Positions 23,520-32,606 of a stretch of 46,310 nucleotides of DNA are shown here, one piece after another. A program made the position numbers and the translations under genes. The notes beneath the pieces were generated by a model. That model saw nothing but the letters and a program-made list of their open reading frames with translations, ran no database searches and was not told where the DNA came from. The stretch is from Peribacillus deserti (lineage in GTDB: Bacteria > Bacillota > Bacilli > Bacillales > DSM-1321), in assembly GCF_002863585.1 (NCBI RefSeq), contig NZ_PGUY01000039.1, forward strand, positions 1 through 46,310, read 5' to 3'. Positions within the stretch are counted from its first letter, which is position 1. Every line of letters starts with the position of its first letter.

Positions 23520-25262
23520 TTAATTTAAGACTTTCTCTCGGCTCAATTGTTTTTCATGTGCACGGTTATGCGCTCGATTACGGTCTTCTTCCACTTCACT
23601 TGTTTTTTGGACTCCTTCTGGAACCACTGTTGAGGAAACCTTCCGCAGCCCCGCCTGGTCTTTATCAAATACAAATGATGCTCTTGTTGAAATATCAGCA
23701 CCTGGTTCTGTGACAAAAGGCACGACCCGATAATCCGCCCGCCATTGTCCAGGCGTTACATGGCAGCGGACATAGCCTCTGTAATCATTGAAAAACTTGA
23801 TATGGGAGTTCTGGCTCAAAATCTTATCTGTATCGGAACGCTTATCCGCTCCATTACCGCCAGACGTTATGCTGGTCCCTACAAATTCTACTCCAAATGT
23901 TTTTGAATCAGGTTCATTGAAATCCAGCTTTAAATTAGAAGCCCAGCTCGCATGCACATCCCCGGTCAACACCACCAGATTATTGATGTTATTGGTTTTA
24001 ATGACCTCAATCAAACGCTCGCGCGCGGCGGGATATCCATCCCAGGAATCCATGCTGTATTTAGGAGCCGTTGGGCTACCGTAATTCCTCTCTGCAAAGA
24101 ATATCTGCTGAGGCAGCACATTCCAGATCGATTTAGAGTGAGCAAGCTTATCACCAACCCATTGTTCCTGTTCTGGTCCAAGGAGGGTGCGCTTTGGATC
24201 TAATGATTCCTCTGTCTGAGGGGAACTGCTGTCTCCATTAGCCTGATCATCGCGGTATTGGCGTGAATCAAGAACGAAGAAGGACGCAAGATCTCCGTAT
24301 GTAAAATCCCGGTACAGACGCATATCCGCACCCTTAGGCAGAGAAGACCTGCGCAAAGGCATATGCTCATAATAAGCCTGGTAAGCAGCTGCCCGCCGTT
24401 TGATGAATGACTCTACAGACTGCCCTTTCTCCGGTACCAAATTAGCATAGTTGTTCTCAACTTCGTGATCATCCCATGTAACAATCCATGGACATGCTGC
24501 ATGAGCAGCTTTTAAATGGACGTCTGATTTATATTGGGCATATCTATTTCGGTAGTCTTCAAGAGTGATTATTTCAGGACTATTATGAACGCGGACATTA
24601 CCGGTCGGTGAAATGTATTCATTCGGGCCGTACTCGTATATGTAATCGCCTAGATGAAACACAAGGTCAAGATCTTCCTTTGCCATATGTTTGTATGCAG
24701 TAAAATATCCATGTTCATATTGCTGGCAGGAGGCGAACGCAAAGGTAAGGCTGGAAACGCTCGTACCCTGTTTTGGCAGAGTTTTAGTTCTTCCGGTCTG
24801 GCTGACTTCTCCTCCGCTTTTGAATCGGTAAAAATAGACAGAGTTCGGTCTTAAGCCGCTAACCTCTACGTGAACGCTATGACCAAGTTCCGGGCGGGCT
24901 ATTTCTTTACCCTGATGTACAATCTTTCGAAAATGCTCGTCTTTAGCAATTTCCCACTTAACTTGAAAAGCTTCCCCGGACATCCCGCCGCCGTTTAAAG
25001 GATCTGGAGCAAGCCTTGTCCATAAAACCACACCGTCTGATAAAGGATCACCAGAAGCAACACCTAGTGTAAATGGATAATCACTGAATTTTGGGGCTGC
25101 ATTTACTTCAATACTCCCCATGGACTGCGCCATTGCAAGTCCAAGCGAAAGTCCTGCAAGTTTGCTTGCTCCCGAGATAAAATTCCTGCGATCCATATTT
25201 TTGCTCAGGCTGGTCTCACTCCATTTTTGGATCATCTCATCCATTGAACGTTCAAAATTCAT
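23520..25262 (-). CDS. phoD: Secreted alkaline phosphatase/phosphodiesterase PhoD
   Basis: This 580-residue enzyme hydrolyses phosphate mono- and diesters, including wall teichoic acid, outside the cell under phosphate limitation. It has a long twin-arginine signal peptide: a 24-residue n-region, DRRNFISG (Arg25-Arg26), a hydrophobic stretch and a likely cut after VNA near residue 55, very like B. subtilis PhoD. Metal-ligand motifs of the PhoD family follow: FHLGDYIYEYGP, WIVTWDDHEVENNYA, VLTGDVHASWASNL. AAGGAGG precedes the ATG. A PhoP-box-like site is upstream, so induction by phosphate starvation is likely. Confidence 0.95.
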   Translation of the reverse strand: MNFERSMDEMIQKWSETSLSKNMDRRNFISGASKLAGLSLGLAMAQSMGSIEVNAAPKFSDYPFTLGVASGDPLSDGVVLWTRLAPDPLNGGGMSGEAFQVKWEIAKDEHFRKIVHQGKEIARPELGHSVHVEVSGLRPNSVYFYRFKSGGEVSQTGRTKTLPKQGTSVSSLTFAFASCQQYEHGYFTAYKHMAKEDLDLVFHLGDYIYEYGPNEYISPTGNVRVHNSPEIITLEDYRNRYAQYKSDVHLKAAHAACPWIVTWDDHEVENNYANLVPEKGQSVESFIKRRAAAYQAYYEHMPLRRSSLPKGADMRLYRDFTYGDLASFFVLDSRQYRDDQANGDSSSPQTEESLDPKRTLLGPEQEQWVGDKLAHSKSIWNVLPQQIFFAERNYGSPTAPKYSMDSWDGYPAARERLIEVIKTNNINNLVVLTGDVHASWASNLKLDFNEPDSKTFGVEFVGTSITSGGNGADKRSDTDKILSQNSHIKFFNDYRGYVRCHVTPGQWRADYRVVPFVTEPGADISTRASFVFDKDQAGLRKVSSTVVPEGVQKTSEVEEDRNRAHNRAHEKQLSREKVLN

Positions 25263-25316
25263 TGATTGTTCTCCTCCTTGCTTGGTTGTTGGAACTCTTT
25301 TAGTGTAGAGGAGAAA

Positions 25317-25343
25317 TTTTAATTACATGTTAAGAATTGTAAA
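25317..25343 (-). promoter_or_regulatory. PhoP box in front of phoD
   Basis: On the minus strand TTTACA, TTAACA and TTAAAA start 10 and 11 bases apart, fitting the PhoP repeat TT(A/C/T)A(C/T)A at about 11-base spacing. It ends about 55 bases before the phoD start. Another TTAACA-like hexamer is seen near 25415-25425. Bases 25344-25583 hold no other gene. Confidence 0.6.
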
Positions 25344-25583
25344 GCTAGAATGATGCTCCTGGTTAATCCCGCATAGGATAAATGGATTATTATCTTAAAC
25401 AATGTCTTTTTTTAACATAAATCTTCAGCTTTTAAAGTAAACAGGGACTTCTTTTTACCTGTTTTTCTTAAAGAAACATTTACGAAAAACCCAAAAAACA
25501 ACCAAATGCATCCAAAAAAGTACCGTTTGATATTCAAACGGTTGAAGAAGATATATGTTTAAAAGGTTAATTCGCGCAAAATA

Positions 25584-26009
25584 TTAATGCAGTGCAGTCA
25601 AAAGAACACCCACAGCAATCAGGACGACTCCAATTCCATTTACGACGCTTAGTCTTTCACCAAAGAAAGCAATTGCAGCAACTGTAGCGATTACCACGCT
25701 TAATTTATCAATCGGAGCTACCTGCGAGACTTTTCCAGTTTTAAGGGCAAGAAAATAAAACAGCCAGGACGTAGCACCTGCGATTCCGCTGAGTACGACG
25801 AATATAAAGGTCTTCTTTTCACCGACAATTTCTGGGATTCTATGTAAATTCCCCTGAACGGCAACCACACTGAATAAAAAGAGTGTCATGATCACTGACC
25901 TGACAGCCGTAGCGGTATTGGAATCAACCTTCTGCAAGCCCATCTTGCCGAATATCGATACAAAGGCAGCCGAAACCGCCGACAAAATAGCATATACCAG
26001 CCATGACAT
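25584..26009 (-). CDS. EamA/DMT family small transporter
   Basis: A 141-residue protein with four to five hydrophobic segments that corresponds to a single EamA repeat, as in small DMT transporters that work as dimers. It begins MSWLVYAILSAVSAAFVSIF and has the family's typical ending, FFGERLSVVNGIGVVLIAVG. The middle carries LSGIAGATSWLFYFLALKTG and APIDKLSVV. AAAGGAGG precedes the ATG. It is a single gene. The substrate is unknown; relatives export amino acids or other metabolites. Confidence 0.88.
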   Translation of the reverse strand: MSWLVYAILSAVSAAFVSIFGKMGLQKVDSNTATAVRSVIMTLFLFSVVAVQGNLHRIPEIVGEKKTFIFVVLSGIAGATSWLFYFLALKTGKVSQVAPIDKLSVVIATVAAIAFFGERLSVVNGIGVVLIAVGVLLTALH

Positions 26010-26137
26010 ATATAGCCTCCTTTCGTGTGCGGCAGCTTACTTTATGATGCTGGCCAGTGTTAAAGATATTTTGTGAAAAAAGGAGTGGTATCATACTTTG
26101 GTATGTAAGAAGAAAGAAAACGAGGCCCGGAAAAAAA

Positions 26138-26156
26138 AAGCGGCATTTCGCCGCTT
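26138..26156 (-). terminator. Terminator after the 92-residue protein gene
   Basis: AAGCGGC-ATTTC-GCCGCTT, with the minus-strand tail TTTTTTTCC. The stem begins two bases beyond the stop codon. Confidence 0.85.
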
Positions 26157-26158
26157 AT

Positions 26159-26437
26159 CTACTGACTGGTGGATGTAGTTATTTTTGGATACGGATCTTC
26201 GCCTATATCGGCATTTTTGTTTGCCGTAAAATCCTTAGATCCCATGGTGCCTTCTTCAGCAAGTACTTCTAATCCCTGTTCCATCTGAGCTGTTTTATCT
26301 TTCTCATCCGGGAATGTATGATTCTTGCTCATTAGAGATTGAAATTGCTTTTTTAGGCTATCCATTGCTTTTGGATTTCGAAACAGGTAGACAGCCGCTC
26401 CTACCGCTATTGTGCCTGCTATATTTCTGGCATTCAT
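26159..26437 (-). CDS. Hypothetical protein with N-terminal hydrophobic segment (92 aa)
   Basis: A 92-residue protein: residues 1-22 are a weak hydrophobic segment (NIAGTIAVGAAVYLFRNP) that recalls YtxH-type small proteins, and the rest is hydrophilic, with KAMDSLKKQFQSLMSKNHTF and an acidic tail. GAGGAGGTGG precedes the ATG, and a perfect terminator follows, so the gene is real. It probably sits at the membrane. No function is known to me. Confidence 0.7.
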   Translation of the reverse strand: MNARNIAGTIAVGAAVYLFRNPKAMDSLKKQFQSLMSKNHTFPDEKDKTAQMEQGLEVLAEEGTMGSKDFTANKNADIGEDPYPKITTSTSQ

Positions 26438-26708
26438 GACTCCACCTCCTCTATATTTATAGAATAAGTACCCGCTCCTTTTCTAAACAAACATGAAGAT
26501 TGTAAGATAAGGGGAAATTATTAGAGAATTATACCTACAAGTATAAGCATCAAGTTCATGTAATCAAGAGGTAAACATTCAACTGTTGTGGATACATAAA
26601 GGAATAATATAATAAACTGCTATGCCAAATCCATTGCGATGGACGGCGTTAGTGATAGATATTTCCTACAAGGCTCGGATTCCTCCCACGTATTCTGCTG
26701 CATTTTAT

Positions 26709-26834
26709 TTATTTCCCCGCTGCTCTCTGTCCGCCTTCCTGAACCAGGAATAAGATATAAATCATGATAGAAACAGCAACAGACAGTGACGCGGTGATAT
26801 AAATCCTTTGATAGCCAAACGAGTGGCCAATTTG
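26709..26834 (-). pseudogene. C-terminal remnant of an MFS transporter
   Basis: The last 42 codons read QIGHSFGYQRIYITASLSVA followed by VSIMIYILFLVQEGG and a short polar end: the final membrane helix of a major facilitator protein with its typical GH.FGY.x.Y lead-in. Upstream of it the frame turns into unrelated sequence. The rest of the gene is lost. The stretch 26438-26708 shows nothing I can assign. Confidence 0.5.
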
Positions 26835-26904
26835 CTTTCTAAAAAGAAAGTCAAAAGTATTGACTCGGAAAGTAAAAATGAAGTGGGTGCCGCTGACTTT
26901 TTTT

Positions 26905-26978
26905 GGGGACAGTCCCCCATTTCCCGGGCTGTCCAAGCGCTGATACGGCTGGCTTCCTCAGGGGACTGTCCCTATTTC
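26905..26978. repeat. Pair of GGGGAC(A/T)GTCCC repeats
   Basis: GGGGACAGTCCCCCATTTCCC at 26905 and GGGGACTGTCCCTATTTCCC at 26959 are near-copies of a palindromic core, shortened here to GGGGACAGTCCC and GGGGACTGTCCC. The stretch between can fold back on itself. Similar short palindromes recur in many Bacillaceae genomes; a small non-coding repeat family is likely. Confidence 0.5.
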
Positions 26979-27030
26979 CCAAGATTATGAATGATCCATT
27001 TTCTTATAAAGGTCCTTGGTAAAAAATAAA

Positions 27031-27073
27031 AAACCCCGTGATAAGGATTAAAGCATCAATACCAGGGGTTTTA
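27031..27073 (-). terminator. Terminator after the SDR gene
   Basis: AAAACCCC and CGGGGTTTT form the stem with a long, partly paired interior; the minus-strand tail is TTTTATTTTT. Confidence 0.65.
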
Positions 27074-27105
27074 TTATGATTCTTATTCATTAGTGAAATC
27101 CTATT

Positions 27106-28002
27106 CTATGAAAAATCATAGGTTACTTCTGTTAAGGATTCTGACACATCCCAAAGACGCTTCATCGTTTCGTGATTATAGACAGAGGCAGCTGGAGTTT
27201 CAATTGCAGGGTACCCTTTTCGGTTCCCTTTTCCATCCGGCCCGATATACTCTCCTCCTTGCAGCTGGTCATTAGTGGCTGCATATAGGGTAGGAAGTGC
27301 ACCCATATCTGCCTTTTGTAAAAATAACTCGGACAGTTTCTTTAGAAATCTGGGAGCATCTTTTTGTCCCAATTTAAATAGATTGGTCACTGTAATCCCG
27401 GGATGGCAGGCGATACTCATAGATGGAAGCTTATGCTGTTTAAACCTCTCATCAAGCTCTTTTGCGAATAATAAATTGGCTAATTTGCTTTGGCCATAAA
27501 ACTTCATCGGTTTATAACCATTTTCACCTTGCAGGTTATCAAAATCTATAACAGCGCCTTTATGTGCCAAGCTGCTGAGAGTCACGACACGGGAGTCCGG
27601 TGTTTTCTTTAGGGTCGGGAGAAGCAGACCGGTCAAAGCAAAATGCCCTAAATGATTGCTTCCAAACTGAAGCTCGAATCCATCTTGGGTCTTCTGATAA
27701 GGCGGCACCATCACTCCTGCGTTGTTTATAAGAATATCGAGCTGACTATAGCGCTTTGAGAAGCTATCAGCAAAATCCCTTACACTTTGTAAATCAGCGA
27801 GATCAAGTTTCATTACTTCTGCCTTTGCTTCTTTATTTTCTCTTTCTATTAAATTTGCAGCCTCTTTTCCTTTTTGCTCATTGCGCACGGCCAAAATGAC
27901 CCGTGCGCCTCTATCAGAAAGGACCTTTGCAGCTTCATAGCCGATACCGCTATTGGCACCTGTTACAATGATTGTCTTGTCCTTCAAATGTGTATGTGTC
28001 AT
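27106..28002 (-). CDS. SDR family oxidoreductase (retinol-dehydrogenase-like)
   Basis: A 298-residue NAD(P)-dependent dehydrogenase of the classical short-chain type. It shows the Rossmann TGANSGIGYEA motif, the DLADLQSVRDFA acidic block, LINNAGVM, and the active-site YGQSKLANLLFAKE with Tyr and Lys four apart; Ser in VTLSSLAH completes the triad. The overall pattern matches the retinol dehydrogenase/WWOX-like group found widely in bacteria, whose true substrates are mostly unknown. A ribosome site AGAGGCTG precedes the ATG. It is monocistronic. Confidence 0.9.
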   Translation of the reverse strand: MTHTHLKDKTIIVTGANSGIGYEAAKVLSDRGARVILAVRNEQKGKEAANLIERENKEAKAEVMKLDLADLQSVRDFADSFSKRYSQLDILINNAGVMVPPYQKTQDGFELQFGSNHLGHFALTGLLLPTLKKTPDSRVVTLSSLAHKGAVIDFDNLQGENGYKPMKFYGQSKLANLLFAKELDERFKQHKLPSMSIACHPGITVTNLFKLGQKDAPRFLKKLSELFLQKADMGALPTLYAATNDQLQGGEYIGPDGKGNRKGYPAIETPAASVYNHETMKRLWDVSESLTEVTYDFS

Positions 28003-28144
28003 ATTTCAGCCTCTTTCATTTGGCGAAGATTTGCGAATCTATCTTACGGTCGTTGCCTAAAGAGCAAAAAGAGCCAAAAATGAAAAATGTCATTCAAGGC
28101 TCTTATTAATCTATATGGCAATCTATCCAGGGTATGCACAATTT

Positions 28145-29065
28145 TTAGGACTTTAGCTGTTTTTCATATATTAATAGATTCTGATAGATTACATTCAACA
28201 AGGGTGCATTAATAGAGTGCCTCTCAGCTAATGTCATTAAATACCCATGAATATGCCCCCCTTCTATGGCTGTTCCTTTTTCCATATCGCGCTGCATGGA
28301 GGATTTCATGCTGTACGTCATTTTTTCGATTGTATTCATATGCTCTTCAACGATGCCATCACGGATTGGAGCGCCATGTGCCTTCATGATTTCTGCTGTT
28401 TCTTCGAGAAGCTGCTTAAAAAGAGCTCTTCCTCCATCCAAATCGCGGATTGGTCCTACTGGACTGCGCATTAAGGTAGTCAAGCCGGATAAAGTAGTGA
28501 TGAATAAGTATTTATGCCACATTTCCTGCTCGATTTCATCGCTTTGTTCAAAAGAAGCTTTGGTGCCGCTCAACACTTCTGCAATCCGTCTTATGCGATC
28601 AGAGCTTGTTTTATTCAATTCCCCGAAGACTACGCGATGCATGGGGCTTGTTTGGTGGACCTCTCCTTGTTCATTTAGAGTGGTTTCAATGAAACACAAT
28701 CCGCCGATGACCTTTTTTTCCCCAAATTCATTTTTTAACCTGTTTATATGTGCGATTCCATTCAGTAGGGGCAAAACAACAGTTTCCTCGCCAACGAATG
28801 GTTTGAGATCTTTAATAGCTCCGTCCAAATGATAAGATTTTGTTGAGAACAATATTAAATCAAAAGGAGCAGCTGTATCGGCTGCTGTCAATAACTGCGG
28901 CTTACATCTAATATCTCCGTGAATACTATGTATGACTAAATCTTGTTTCTCAAGGAGCTGCTTTCTGCTATTCCGGACTAGAAAAGTTACATCCTCGCCT
29001 TTTTCCGCCAGCCTGCCCCCAAAATACCCCCCGACTCCGCCTGCTCCTAATACTAATATCCTCAT
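28145..29065 (-). CDS. panE: 2-dehydropantoate 2-reductase family protein
   Basis: A 306-residue NADPH-dependent enzyme of the ApbA/PanE family, which reduces ketopantoate to pantoate for CoA synthesis. The N-terminus is a Rossmann fold, MRILVLGAGGVGGYFGGRLA; LFSTKSYHLDGAI and VLPLLNGIAHINRL follow. The C-terminal helical domain has the family's MWHKYLFITTLSGLT (catalytic Lys) and the SSMQRDMEKGTAIEGGHIHG region. The ATG at 29065 is chosen: GGGGGAT lies just before it. Several PanE paralogues occur in bacilli, so the pantoate role is likely but not certain. It follows the HemD-like gene with only 40 bases between and may share a transcript with it. Confidence 0.85.
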   Translation of the reverse strand: MRILVLGAGGVGGYFGGRLAEKGEDVTFLVRNSRKQLLEKQDLVIHSIHGDIRCKPQLLTAADTAAPFDLILFSTKSYHLDGAIKDLKPFVGEETVVLPLLNGIAHINRLKNEFGEKKVIGGLCFIETTLNEQGEVHQTSPMHRVVFGELNKTSSDRIRRIAEVLSGTKASFEQSDEIEQEMWHKYLFITTLSGLTTLMRSPVGPIRDLDGGRALFKQLLEETAEIMKAHGAPIRDGIVEEHMNTIEKMTYSMKSSMQRDMEKGTAIEGGHIHGYLMTLAERHSINAPLLNVIYQNLLIYEKQLKS

Positions 29066-29105
29066 AATATCCCCCTTTTCTATCATAATCTCATTTTACC
29101 ATTGA

Positions 29106-29918
29106 TTAAACGTTTTCATAGTATCGTGCGAGCTCGATTATCATGGCACCCATTCTTTCATGTTCAGGAACGATATAGTTCCTGACACCTTCTTCATATA
29201 AAGCCTCAGCTGTTACTTTGCCAACAGCGGCAGCAAGAACATACCCCTTAAAAGCATCCAGCAAGTCATCTGTCAGACTTAGTTCTTTGGCATGCGTAAA
29301 TAATGAACGTACCTGTACAGCTGTTGTAAAACAGAATGCATCCATTTGTTGTTCAATGATCTCCGTGCAGATTTTTTCAACAGAACCTTGGTCAGGCAAG
29401 ATATGCCGATAAGGCAAGATGGTGGAAACATGGGCGCCTTTATCTTTAAAAAATGTTATTAAGGCCGGAGCAGGATCCCCATGGAGCTGAATCACTACTT
29501 TTTTGCCGCTGAAGTCCTCATCCTTGAGAGAGCGGATCAGCCCTCTTGTAGTTCCATCATCATCTACAGCATCTGGTGTTATTCCAGCTTTTTTTAATAC
29601 CGCAAAGGACTTGTATCCTCTGGCAGCGATTTTAGCTTCTTGCAAACGACTGAAAAAAGCATCCTTCATTTTAAGTTTTTCTGAAATGTTAACTAACGTA
29701 TCGATGCCGATTCCGGTAGTAAACACAATCCAGTCCGCTCCCTCTCTTACAAGCGCTTCTAGTTCAGGTTCAACCTCCTTTTCCGCAAGAAAGACAGTTC
29801 CCTGCAAGGAACGGACCACCGCGGTTCCTCCCTGTTTTTCTATCAGGGCGCTGATTTCTTCTGTTTTGCGGGAACTCCCTATCCCGACCCGCTTTCCCTT
29901 CAATCCTTTACCCAACAT
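29106..29918 (-). CDS. Uroporphyrinogen-III synthase family protein
   Basis: A 270-residue HemD/HEM4-type protein. Such enzymes close hydroxymethylbilane with inversion of ring D on the way to haem, sirohaem and cobalamin. It starts LKGKRVGIGSSRKTEEISAL, has DWIVFTTGIGIDTLVN in the first lobe, and DAFCFTTAVQVRSLF plus YVLAAAVGKVTAEALYEEGV in the second, matching the two-lobe fold. It is not within a haem operon here, so it is probably an extra copy; the usual hemD lies elsewhere in bacilli. GAGGG precedes the ATG. Confidence 0.85.
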   Translation of the reverse strand: MLGKGLKGKRVGIGSSRKTEEISALIEKQGGTAVVRSLQGTVFLAEKEVEPELEALVREGADWIVFTTGIGIDTLVNISEKLKMKDAFFSRLQEAKIAARGYKSFAVLKKAGITPDAVDDDGTTRGLIRSLKDEDFSGKKVVIQLHGDPAPALITFFKDKGAHVSTILPYRHILPDQGSVEKICTEIIEQQMDAFCFTTAVQVRSLFTHAKELSLTDDLLDAFKGYVLAAAVGKVTAEALYEEGVRNYIVPEHERMGAMIIELARYYENV

Positions 29919-30011
29919 ATTTCCCTCGTTTCATTGGTGAATTTTTTCTTTAATGATTACTAATTTTATGGCTTTTTTAAGCATAGTACAACTATGATGT
30001 TCAAGGAAAAA

Positions 30012-30032
30012 GACACTCGGCTGGCGAGTGTC
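30012..30032 (-). terminator. Terminator after the GNAT gene at 30058-30636
   Basis: GACACTCG-GCTGG-CGAGTGTC is a perfect 8-bp stem; the minus-strand tail is TTTTTCC. Confidence 0.85.
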
Positions 30033-30057
30033 CTGATAAGAGTAAGGATGGAGCAGT

Positions 30058-30636
30058 CTACAAATCCTCTAATATATTTTCACTTTTGTTTTCGTTTTCG
30101 TTATAAGTAAGAACCTCATCCACGTGCTGATAAGACTTTCCGTAAAATTCCCGGTCTTTATAGGTATGAATTTGGTTATACATCTTTTTCATCGCCTCAA
30201 AAATGACTTCTTCAGATTCATTATGCGGAGACCAATACAATATTTCCATCTCATTGATCTGTTTTGTTGCAAGCGATCTTCGTCGATACCCGATGCTCTG
30301 GGCATGCTCAAAACCTTCACGTTTATAAAAACGAAGTCTCTTTCCTGTGTCGGTATCCTCATAATTAACAGGTTCTACTTCAAGAATAATAGGCTTCCCT
30401 TTTTGTTTTAATCGATCCAATAATTTATGTCCCAGCCCCTGGCCGCGGGCGTCTTTAGACACAAATAGATAATCAATAAAAACAAAGCTTTCTAATTCAA
30501 CATACATCAAGACATGGTGCGGACCCTCATCTTTATGGTAGATATCTGATTTCTCTTCAAGCAGGGTTTCCATGTGTTCTTTAGATTTCATCTCTTCAAC
30601 GGGAAAATATTGATTCAATTTTTCATACCAGTGCAT
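30058..30636 (-). CDS. GNAT family N-acetyltransferase
   Basis: A 192-residue acetyltransferase. The acetyl-CoA-binding core is FIDYLFVSKDARGQGLGHKL (motif R-G-Q-G-L-G), followed by ILEVEPVN and the FYKREGFEHA end of the fold at about residue 125. The remaining 65 residues are an extra charged C-terminal tail, unusual for the minimal fold, with a run of Glu and Asn near the end. AAAGGAG precedes the ATG. It stands alone. The substrate is unknown. Confidence 0.85.
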   Translation of the reverse strand: MHWYEKLNQYFPVEEMKSKEHMETLLEEKSDIYHKDEGPHHVLMYVELESFVFIDYLFVSKDARGQGLGHKLLDRLKQKGKPIILEVEPVNYEDTDTGKRLRFYKREGFEHAQSIGYRRRSLATKQINEMEILYWSPHNESEEVIFEAMKKMYNQIHTYKDREFYGKSYQHVDEVLTYNENENKSENILEDL

Positions 30637-30768
30637 AGCTAGACTCCTTTATTGTAATGTTCTTTTGTAGATATAGTTACCAAGATTCTTACTGCCTCAA
30701 GAGTACTATACCCTATCTAATGAAAGATAAAATTCTCAGATAATTTAACTTAGCTGATATATAGAAAA

Positions 30769-30792
30769 CCCCGGATCTATAAAGATCCGGGG
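30769..30792 (-). terminator. Terminator after the DUF1292 gene
   Basis: CCCCGGATCT-ATAA-AGATCCGGGG, a perfect 10-bp stem; minus-strand tail TTTTCTAT. Confidence 0.88.
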
Positions 30793-30810
30793 CTTTCGCA
30801 GCTGGTTTTA

Positions 30811-31080
30811 TTAAGACTTATCTTCCATGATTTCATCAAAGGCAACAGACACTTTTTCAAATTCCTCGTCACTGTCAATGGCTGCCAGGTCACCCTCATG
30901 ATCCACCTTTAAAAAGAATACATCAATATCAGTTTCCGTTTCCTGCCGGATATCTTCCACAAAAGCGACTGCCGCATATTCGGTACCTTCAATATTAATG
31001 GTACCCAATACTTCGATTTCCTGATCTTCTCCAGTATCAGCAGTTATGGTAAATGTTTCTCCTACTTCAATTCGCTCCAT
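30811..31080 (-). CDS. DUF1292 domain-containing protein
   Basis: An 89-residue acidic protein of the DUF1292 family: GETFTITADTGEDQEIEVLG, then the family's EYAAVAFVEDI and a tail with VDHEGDLAAIDSDEEFEKVS. The start is the ATG at 31080, since GGGAGGAG lies seven bases before it; the frame upstream is not coding. Its function is unknown; members are small, cytosolic and common in Firmicutes. It lies 148 bases after the aminotransferase gene and may be transcribed separately. A strong terminator follows. Confidence 0.85.
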   Translation of the reverse strand: MERIEVGETFTITADTGEDQEIEVLGTINIEGTEYAAVAFVEDIRQETETDIDVFFLKVDHEGDLAAIDSDEEFEKVSVAFDEIMEDKS

Positions 31081-31228
31081 GCAATTTCTCCTCCCTAAAT
31101 GAAGTTCTATCTTTATTTTCCCATTACAGAAAGAAAAAATGCATATAACAGATTGAAAACACAATTCGGCAAAAAAAGTAATTCCATTCATGCAGCTTTT
31201 TAAGTGTGCCGGGTTGACTCGTCTTTTC

Positions 31229-32584
31229 CTATTTTAAAACTCCAAGGGCAGCAACAAGTGTTTCTGTTATAAAATCCAAATCTTGGTTTTCAATATTTAA
31301 TGGCGGTGAAAGGGTCAACACATTATTAAAACCCGCAACGGTTGTGCCATTTTTCCCAATTAATACTCCTTTATTTCTGCATTCCGCAATCACCGAATTG
31401 ACTAATGAAACTTCCAGTGGTTCCTTCGTTTCCTTGTCTTTGACCAATTCAATTCCAATCAGCAGCCCTTTACCGCGTACATCTCCTACACGAGGGTGGT
31501 TATAGAGGAGACGTGATAATTCGGATAAGACCTTGCTGCCCAGCTCTTCGGAACGCTCGAACAGCTTTTCCTTTTCCATGATCTCCAGATTCTTTAGTGC
31601 GAGCGCACAGGCTGCCGGATTACCGCCAAAGGTATTCACATGCCGGAAGAAGTCATATTCCTCCTGGCCTTTAAATGCCTCATATATCTCCTTGCGGACA
31701 GCGGTTGCGGACAGCGGCAGATAGGCGCTGGTGATTCCTTTCGCCATCGTGATAATATCCGGTTTCACTCCGTAATTCATGAACCCAAACGCTTTTCCTG
31801 TACGTCCAAATCCGCAGATCACCTCATCTGATATGAGCAGAGCCCCATGCTTTTCGCAGACTTCCTTTACTGCTTTCATATATCCATCCGGCGGCACCAG
31901 GACACCTCCGCCGGTAATGATTGGTTCCATTATCATGGCTGCAATGGTTTCACTATGCTCCCATGTCATGAGCCGGTCCACCTCTTTTACGGATGACAAA
32001 TCTCCCGGATGGGCCACATGGCAATCATCACGGTATGAATCCGGAGGGGAGACATGCAGGAAACCAGGCGAAAGCGGTTCGTACTTATATTTTCTCTCTG
32101 CCTGGCCTGTGGCTGCGAGTGCCCCCAGTGAGCTTCCATGATAGCCTCTGTAGCGGGACACAATTTTGTAGCGGGAATGATCTCCTCTTTGCTGGTGATA
32201 CTGGCGGACTATTTTAAAGGCAGCTTCGTTGGCTTCCGACCCGCTGTTGGAAAAAAAGATCACATACTCGTCTTCTAGTAAATCATTCAGCTTCTCTGCC
32301 AGTTTTATGGCTGGTACGTGGCTCTGTGAAAGAGGGAAATAAGCCATTTCCTTTAATTGCTCATATGCGGCTTCAGCGAGTTCTGTCCTTCCATACCCTA
32401 CATTGACACACCATAGCCCAGCCATGGCATCCAGATAACGATTACCCTCCGCATCCGTGACCCACGATCCTTCCGCTTTGGCTGCAACAAGAGTAGCATT
32501 TGGGTTGTAGGGCTTCATGGAGTGCCATAAATATTTTTCATCCTGTAAAAGAAGTGTTTCCTGGGTATTATCGATTTGAACCAT
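31229..32584 (-). CDS. Class III aminotransferase, probably beta-alanine:pyruvate transaminase
   Basis: This 451-residue PLP-dependent omega-transaminase moves the amino group of an omega-amino acid to pyruvate. It shows LDAMAGLWCVNVGYG, FFSNSGSEANEAAFKI, the D in LLISDEVICGFGRTG, and the PLP lysine in DIITMAKGITSAYLP. In this operon the likely substrate is beta-alanine, the end product of uracil breakdown, which gives malonate semialdehyde for the dehydrogenase encoded just upstream. Thymine would give 3-aminoisobutyrate. The gap to the dehydrogenase gene is 22 bases. GGGAGATGC precedes the ATG. It is the last enzyme gene of the cluster. Confidence 0.88.
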   Translation of the reverse strand: MVQIDNTQETLLLQDEKYLWHSMKPYNPNATLVAAKAEGSWVTDAEGNRYLDAMAGLWCVNVGYGRTELAEAAYEQLKEMAYFPLSQSHVPAIKLAEKLNDLLEDEYVIFFSNSGSEANEAAFKIVRQYHQQRGDHSRYKIVSRYRGYHGSSLGALAATGQAERKYKYEPLSPGFLHVSPPDSYRDDCHVAHPGDLSSVKEVDRLMTWEHSETIAAMIMEPIITGGGVLVPPDGYMKAVKEVCEKHGALLISDEVICGFGRTGKAFGFMNYGVKPDIITMAKGITSAYLPLSATAVRKEIYEAFKGQEEYDFFRHVNTFGGNPAACALALKNLEIMEKEKLFERSEELGSKVLSELSRLLYNHPRVGDVRGKGLLIGIELVKDKETKEPLEVSLVNSVIAECRNKGVLIGKNGTTVAGFNNVLTLSPPLNIENQDLDFITETLVAALGVLK

Positions 32585-32606
32585 TATAGCATCTCCCTCT
32601 CTTTAT

